In this document: positions 5,876-8,049 of the stretch, piece after piece
Layout of the letters: every line of letters starts with the position of its first letter
How positions within the stretch are numbered: position 1 is the first letter of the stretch
Assembly (NCBI GenBank): GCA_964527385.1
Contig: CAZGPZ010000046.1
Coordinates: 1-8,049 of the forward strand
DNA from: JANWHZ01 sp964527385
Lineage (GTDB): Bacteria; Patescibacteriota; Saccharimonadia; Saccharimonadales; UBA4665
DNA: 8,049 bases
Direction of reading: 5' to 3'
The notes under the pieces: model-generated
What the model saw: the letters and a program-made list of their open reading frames with translations, nothing else
What the model was told of the DNA's origin: nothing
Database searches by the model: none
Translations under genes and position numbers: made by a program

Positions 5876-5904
5876 TTTACACGCAACGGAATTTCCGGTA
5901 CACT
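5876..5904 (+). promoter_or_regulatory. sigma70-type promoter for tuf
   Basis: The -35 box is TTTACA (5876-5881), the spacer is 17 bp and the -10 box is TACACT (5899-5904). The predicted start is near 5911, giving a leader of about 80 nt before tuf. It lies 18 bp after the fusA stop, so tuf can be expressed independently of the str operon. Confidence 0.65.
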
Positions 5905-5916
5905 AACCCCTGTATT

Positions 5917-5946
5917 TGTGTGAGGCTCATACCCCACGCACTTTTT
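5917..5946 (+). terminator. hairpin plus T-run in tuf leader
   Basis: TGTGTG (5917-5922) pairs with CACGCA (5935-5940), one pair being G-T. After an A-C mismatch, GG (5924-5925) pairs with CC (5932-5933), leaving a 6-nt loop. CTTTTT (5941-5946) follows at once. It looks like a weak intrinsic terminator for readthrough from fusA. Transcripts from the tuf promoter would carry the hairpin almost at their 5' end, where it could instead stabilise the mRNA. The Shine-Dalgarno AAGGAG (5976-5981) lies well downstream. Confidence 0.45.
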
Positions 5947-5992
5947 ACAAGCCAATAACAAAAGCCTAAGATTTTAAGGAGAAAGAACTTCT

Positions 5993-7177
5993 ATGGCAGG
6001 AACATTTGACCGCAGCAAGCCGCATGTCAACGTCGGTACCATGGGACACGTCGACCACGGTAAAACAACCCTAACGGCAGCCATTACGATGGTGCTCGCC
6101 AAAATGCTACCGAGCGATGTCAACAAGCCGGTTGCTTATGACCAAATCGACAACGCCCCAGAGGAAAAGGCCCGCGGTATTACCATCGCGACGTCTCACC
6201 AAGAGTATGAGAGCAAGAAGCGCCACTACGCCCACGTCGACATGCCAGGCCACGCCGACTACGTCAAGAACATGATTACCGGTGCTGCCCAGGTTGATGG
6301 AGCGATCCTCGTCGTATCAGCTGCCGATGGTCCCATGCCGCAAACCCGCGAGCACGTGCTGCTTGCGCGCCAGGTCGGCGTACCGAAGATCCTCGTCTTC
6401 CTCAACAAGATGGACCTTGCCGACCCAGAACTCGTCGACCTCGTCGAAGAAGAAGTCCGCGACCTGCTTGAGAAGAACGGCTTTGACCGCAACGCTCCGA
6501 TTATCCGTGGTTCAGCCACGAAGGCAGTTGCTGGCGACGCTGATTCCGAGAAGGCCGTCATGGATCTCGTCGACGCAATGGACGACTACATTCCTGAGCC
6601 AAAGCGCGATCTCGACAAGTCGTTCCTGATGCCTATCGAAGATGTCTTCTCGATCAAGGGCCGCGGCACTGTCGCCACCGGCCGTATCGAGCAAGGCATT
6701 GTAAAGATCAACGAAGAAGTTGAAATCGTCGGTATCCGCCCAACCAAGAAATCAGTTGTCACGGGCATCGAAGCCTTCAAGAAGAGCCTTGATCAAGGCC
6801 AAGCTGGCGACAACGCTGGTGTCCTCTTGCGCGGCATTGAGCGCGACGACATCGAGCGCGGCCAGGTCCTTGCCAAGCCAGGCACCATTACGCCGCACAC
6901 CGAATTCGAATCAGAAGTTTACATCCTGACCAAGGATGAAGGTGGCCGCCATACACCATTCTTCAAGGGCTACAAGCCGCAGTTCTACTTCCGCACGACA
7001 GACGTCACAGGCGAAGTCGAACTTCCAGCCGACAAAGAAATGGTTATGCCGGGTGACACGGTGACTTTCAAGGTCAAGTTGCTCGCTCCGATCGCCATGG
7101 AACAAGGTCTCCGCTTCGCTATTCGCGAGGGTGGCCGCACGGTCGGTGCCGGTGTTGTTACCAAGGTTGTCAAGTAA
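5993..7177 (+). CDS. tuf: translation elongation factor Tu
   Basis: EF-Tu is the GTPase that delivers aminoacyl-tRNA to the ribosomal A site. The protein has 394 aa, the family length. The G domain (about 1-205) has GHVDHGKT (18-25), RGIT (61-64), DMPGH (83-87, with the hydrolytic His87; E. coli has Cys in place of Met84), NKMD (138-141) and SAT (174-176). All guanine-binding motifs are therefore intact, unlike in the neighbouring EF-G. Domain 2 includes GRGTVATGRIEQG, and domain 3 includes GGRHTPFFKGYKPQFYFRT and the C-terminal REGGRTVGAGVVTKV. The start is supported by AAGGAG (5976-5981), with a rather long 11-nt spacing, and by the family N-terminus (FDRSKPHVNVGT). It has its own promoter upstream and a strong hairpin downstream, so it is largely a single-gene transcript. 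Confidence 0.98.
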   Translation: MAGTFDRSKPHVNVGTMGHVDHGKTTLTAAITMVLAKMLPSDVNKPVAYDQIDNAPEEKARGITIATSHQEYESKKRHYAHVDMPGHADYVKNMITGAAQVDGAILVVSAADGPMPQTREHVLLARQVGVPKILVFLNKMDLADPELVDLVEEEVRDLLEKNGFDRNAPIIRGSATKAVAGDADSEKAVMDLVDAMDDYIPEPKRDLDKSFLMPIEDVFSIKGRGTVATGRIEQGIVKINEEVEIVGIRPTKKSVVTGIEAFKKSLDQGQAGDNAGVLLRGIERDDIERGQVLAKPGTITPHTEFESEVYILTKDEGGRHTPFFKGYKPQFYFRTTDVTGEVELPADKEMVMPGDTVTFKVKLLAPIAMEQGLRFAIREGGRTVGAGVVTKVVK

Positions 7178-7199
7178 CGACTAGTACTTTGCAGCACAG

Positions 7200-7232
7200 G
7201 AACAAGAGAGGGCTAACGGTCCTCTCTTGTTC
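7200..7232 (+). terminator. intrinsic terminator-like hairpin after tuf
   Basis: GAACAAGAGAGG (7200-7211) and CCTCTCTTGTTC (7221-7232) form a perfect 12-bp stem around a 9-nt loop, 23 bp after the tuf stop. The 3' arm is T-rich and ATAATTA follows, but there is no clean T-run, so termination may be incomplete. The next ORF begins only 20 bp further on with no visible promoter. Confidence 0.75.
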
Positions 7233-7251
7233 ATAATTACCTGGGGAAACT

Positions 7252-7572
7252 ATGGCTGAATACGTGACTGACGCGTACATCGACTATCACGAAGAGGGCT
7301 GCCAGCAGCGCTTGGCAAGCCTGGAAGAGAACAAAGAAACTGCATATTGGGTCTCGTACAGCAAAATCGATGGGGTCAATGCAGTAGTGATTACAGACTG
7401 CCCGGAAAACCAATTCTCTGTAAATCTGCCAGCATTAATACAGGCAACGATCGATGCCGCGAAGCGTAGGAGGATAAAAGATTATAGCCAGATTGCTTAC
7501 CTTAGCCCCATTCCAGAGACCGTGATACGCATGATGATCGAAGGCACGTTCGACCCCAACGGTGGTGCATGA
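7252..7572 (+). CDS. hypothetical 106-aa protein
   Basis: I do not recognise this family. The sequence reads as a small soluble alpha/beta protein: an acidic helical N-terminal third (about 10-30), a strand-like segment VNAVVITDC (42-50), a helix ending in KRRR (about 62-74) and a C-terminal helix (about 88-98). Two cysteines (17 and 50) form no motif. There is no signal peptide or membrane segment. The ATG is preceded by GGGGA (7243-7247) 4 nt upstream, an acceptable ribosome-binding site. Only 20 bp separate the post-tuf hairpin from the ATG, so expression probably depends on readthrough from tuf. It ends in TGA, 2 nt from the end of the convergent NUDIX gene. Confidence 0.65.
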   Translation: MAEYVTDAYIDYHEEGCQQRLASLEENKETAYWVSYSKIDGVNAVVITDCPENQFSVNLPALIQATIDAAKRRRIKDYSQIAYLSPIPETVIRMMIEGTFDPNGGA

Positions 7573-7574
7573 TC

Positions 7575-8049
7575 TCAACGGTTTTTCGTGGCGGCAATGT
7601 TAAGTTTGTGTGCTGCCGCACAGATCGCCGCCAGGTATGCGTACGATGTTTTCAGGCGGCCGAAGCGGCGCAAGCTATGGCGCCGGATGAGGGATTTAAT
7701 CTGGGAATAGCTGAGTATCTTGGCCTCTGACACTTCTTTCTCCTGGAGTGAAAATGTTGGTTGGTCGGTATCCAGCTCGGCGTGATAGGCGTAGAGAAAC
7801 ACGCGCGTTTTCGTTTTATACCGGGGATGATAGGCGTTCCACTTGTGGGTATCGATAAGCGTGAAGCGGTTTTTTGGAATAGCAAGCCCGAGCTCTTCTT
7901 TCGCTTCGCGCGCGACAGCTTCCAGTGGCGCTTCGCCGGAGTCGACCGCGCCGCCGAGTGTTATATCCAATAGCCCTGGCGAAAAGATGATTGTCGGTGA
8001 GCGTTTCTCCACGACGAACCCGCCATCAGGCGTGGTAAGAACCGCATGA
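7575..8049 (-). CDS. NUDIX hydrolase, 5' end beyond window
   Basis: NUDIX enzymes hydrolyse nucleoside-diphosphate-linked substrates with a divalent metal. A full Nudix box (GX5EX7REUXEEXGU) is present on the - strand at about 7884-7952: GAVDSGE, seven residues, then REAKEELGL. All the catalytic glutamates are there. A GTG at 8012 could be taken as a start, but the frame stays open to the window edge and the 12 codons before it read HAVLTTPDGGFV, followed by VEKRSP. That is the usual first strand of this family, before PG and the box. The real start therefore lies beyond 8049. The pattern (KRS...PG...D...GG) recalls the isopentenyl-diphosphate isomerase-like/YfcD branch, but the substrate cannot be named. 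The C-terminus is Ala-rich with a basic end. It converges on the 106-aa ORF with a 2-nt gap. Confidence 0.9.
   Translation of the reverse strand, partial: HAVLTTPDGGFVVEKRSPTIIFSPGLLDITLGGAVDSGEAPLEAVAREAKEELGLAIPKNRFTLIDTHKWNAYHPRYKTKTRVFLYAYHAELDTDQPTFSLQEKEVSEAKILSYSQIKSLIRRHSLRRFGRLKTSYAYLAAICAAAHKLNIAATKNR

Noticed and set aside
7884..8012. GTG at 8012 as the NUDIX start
   Set aside because: The frame continues to the window edge and the codons before the GTG encode a typical NUDIX first strand, so the gene is truncated by the window.
1..8049. Recoded UGA (Gracilibacteria/Absconditabacteria-type code)
   Set aside because: TGA ends both the 106-aa ORF and the NUDIX gene, and no conserved protein here needs a TGA read as Gly or Trp. 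The TGA at 12-14 is better explained by the frame break.
1..8049. tRNA genes, CRISPR arrays, transposase genes
   Set aside because: None seen on either strand. The gaps are short and accounted for by the repeat, promoter and hairpin features listed.

Overview
The window carries a bacterial RNA-polymerase/translation gene cluster on the + strand: the C-terminal part of RNA polymerase beta' (rpoC), then the str-type series rpsL (S12), rpsG (S7), fusA (EF-G) and tuf (EF-Tu). Three small unrecognised ORFs are interleaved or appended, and a NUDIX hydrolase gene enters from the right edge on the - strand. GC content looks a little above one half. TAA, TAG and TGA all end genes here, so the standard code applies. 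S12 has the longer, Firmicutes-like N-terminal insertion. RpoC has no large insertion (SI3) in its trigger loop, which argues against Proteobacteria and Cyanobacteria. The proteins as a whole, with several lost canonical motifs, remind me of Candidate Phyla Radiation bacteria, most likely Saccharibacteria (TM7). This placement is an inference from remembered protein style, not a search.

Layout. 1-2054: rpoC C-terminal ORF, with an in-frame stop just upstream of its first ATG and an apparent frame break. 2055-2267: intergenic region with an 83-bp palindromic repeat, a good sigma70-type promoter and a structured leader. 2268-3369: rpsL, a 69-codon acidic ORF and rpsG, joined by two identical TAATG overlaps that lie inside an 18-bp direct repeat. 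3373-3711: a 112-codon ORF with a CPGC motif between rpsG and fusA. 3770-5857: fusA. 5858-5992: a promoter and a hairpin/T-run leader for tuf. 5993-7177: tuf, followed by a strong hairpin terminator at 7200-7232. 7252-7572: unknown 106-codon ORF. 7575-8049 (-): NUDIX hydrolase whose 5' end lies beyond the window.

How it works together. The cluster encodes the transcription elongation core, two small-subunit proteins (decoding centre and head) and the two elongation GTPases. Expression appears split into at least two units: one from the promoter before rpsL, running through rpsL, the 69-aa ORF, rpsG, the 112-aa ORF and probably fusA, and a separate one for tuf.

The genes are ordinary, but several normally near-invariant motifs are altered. 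RpoC lacks all four cysteines of the beta' zinc site near the active centre and has a changed trigger-loop tip. EF-G has NKIN instead of NKxD and no SA-type G5 motif, while EF-Tu next door keeps both. S12 has Pro at the streptomycin-linked Lys88 position. The S12-S7 junction contains an extra small gene flanked by a direct repeat. These are the main items for a second look.
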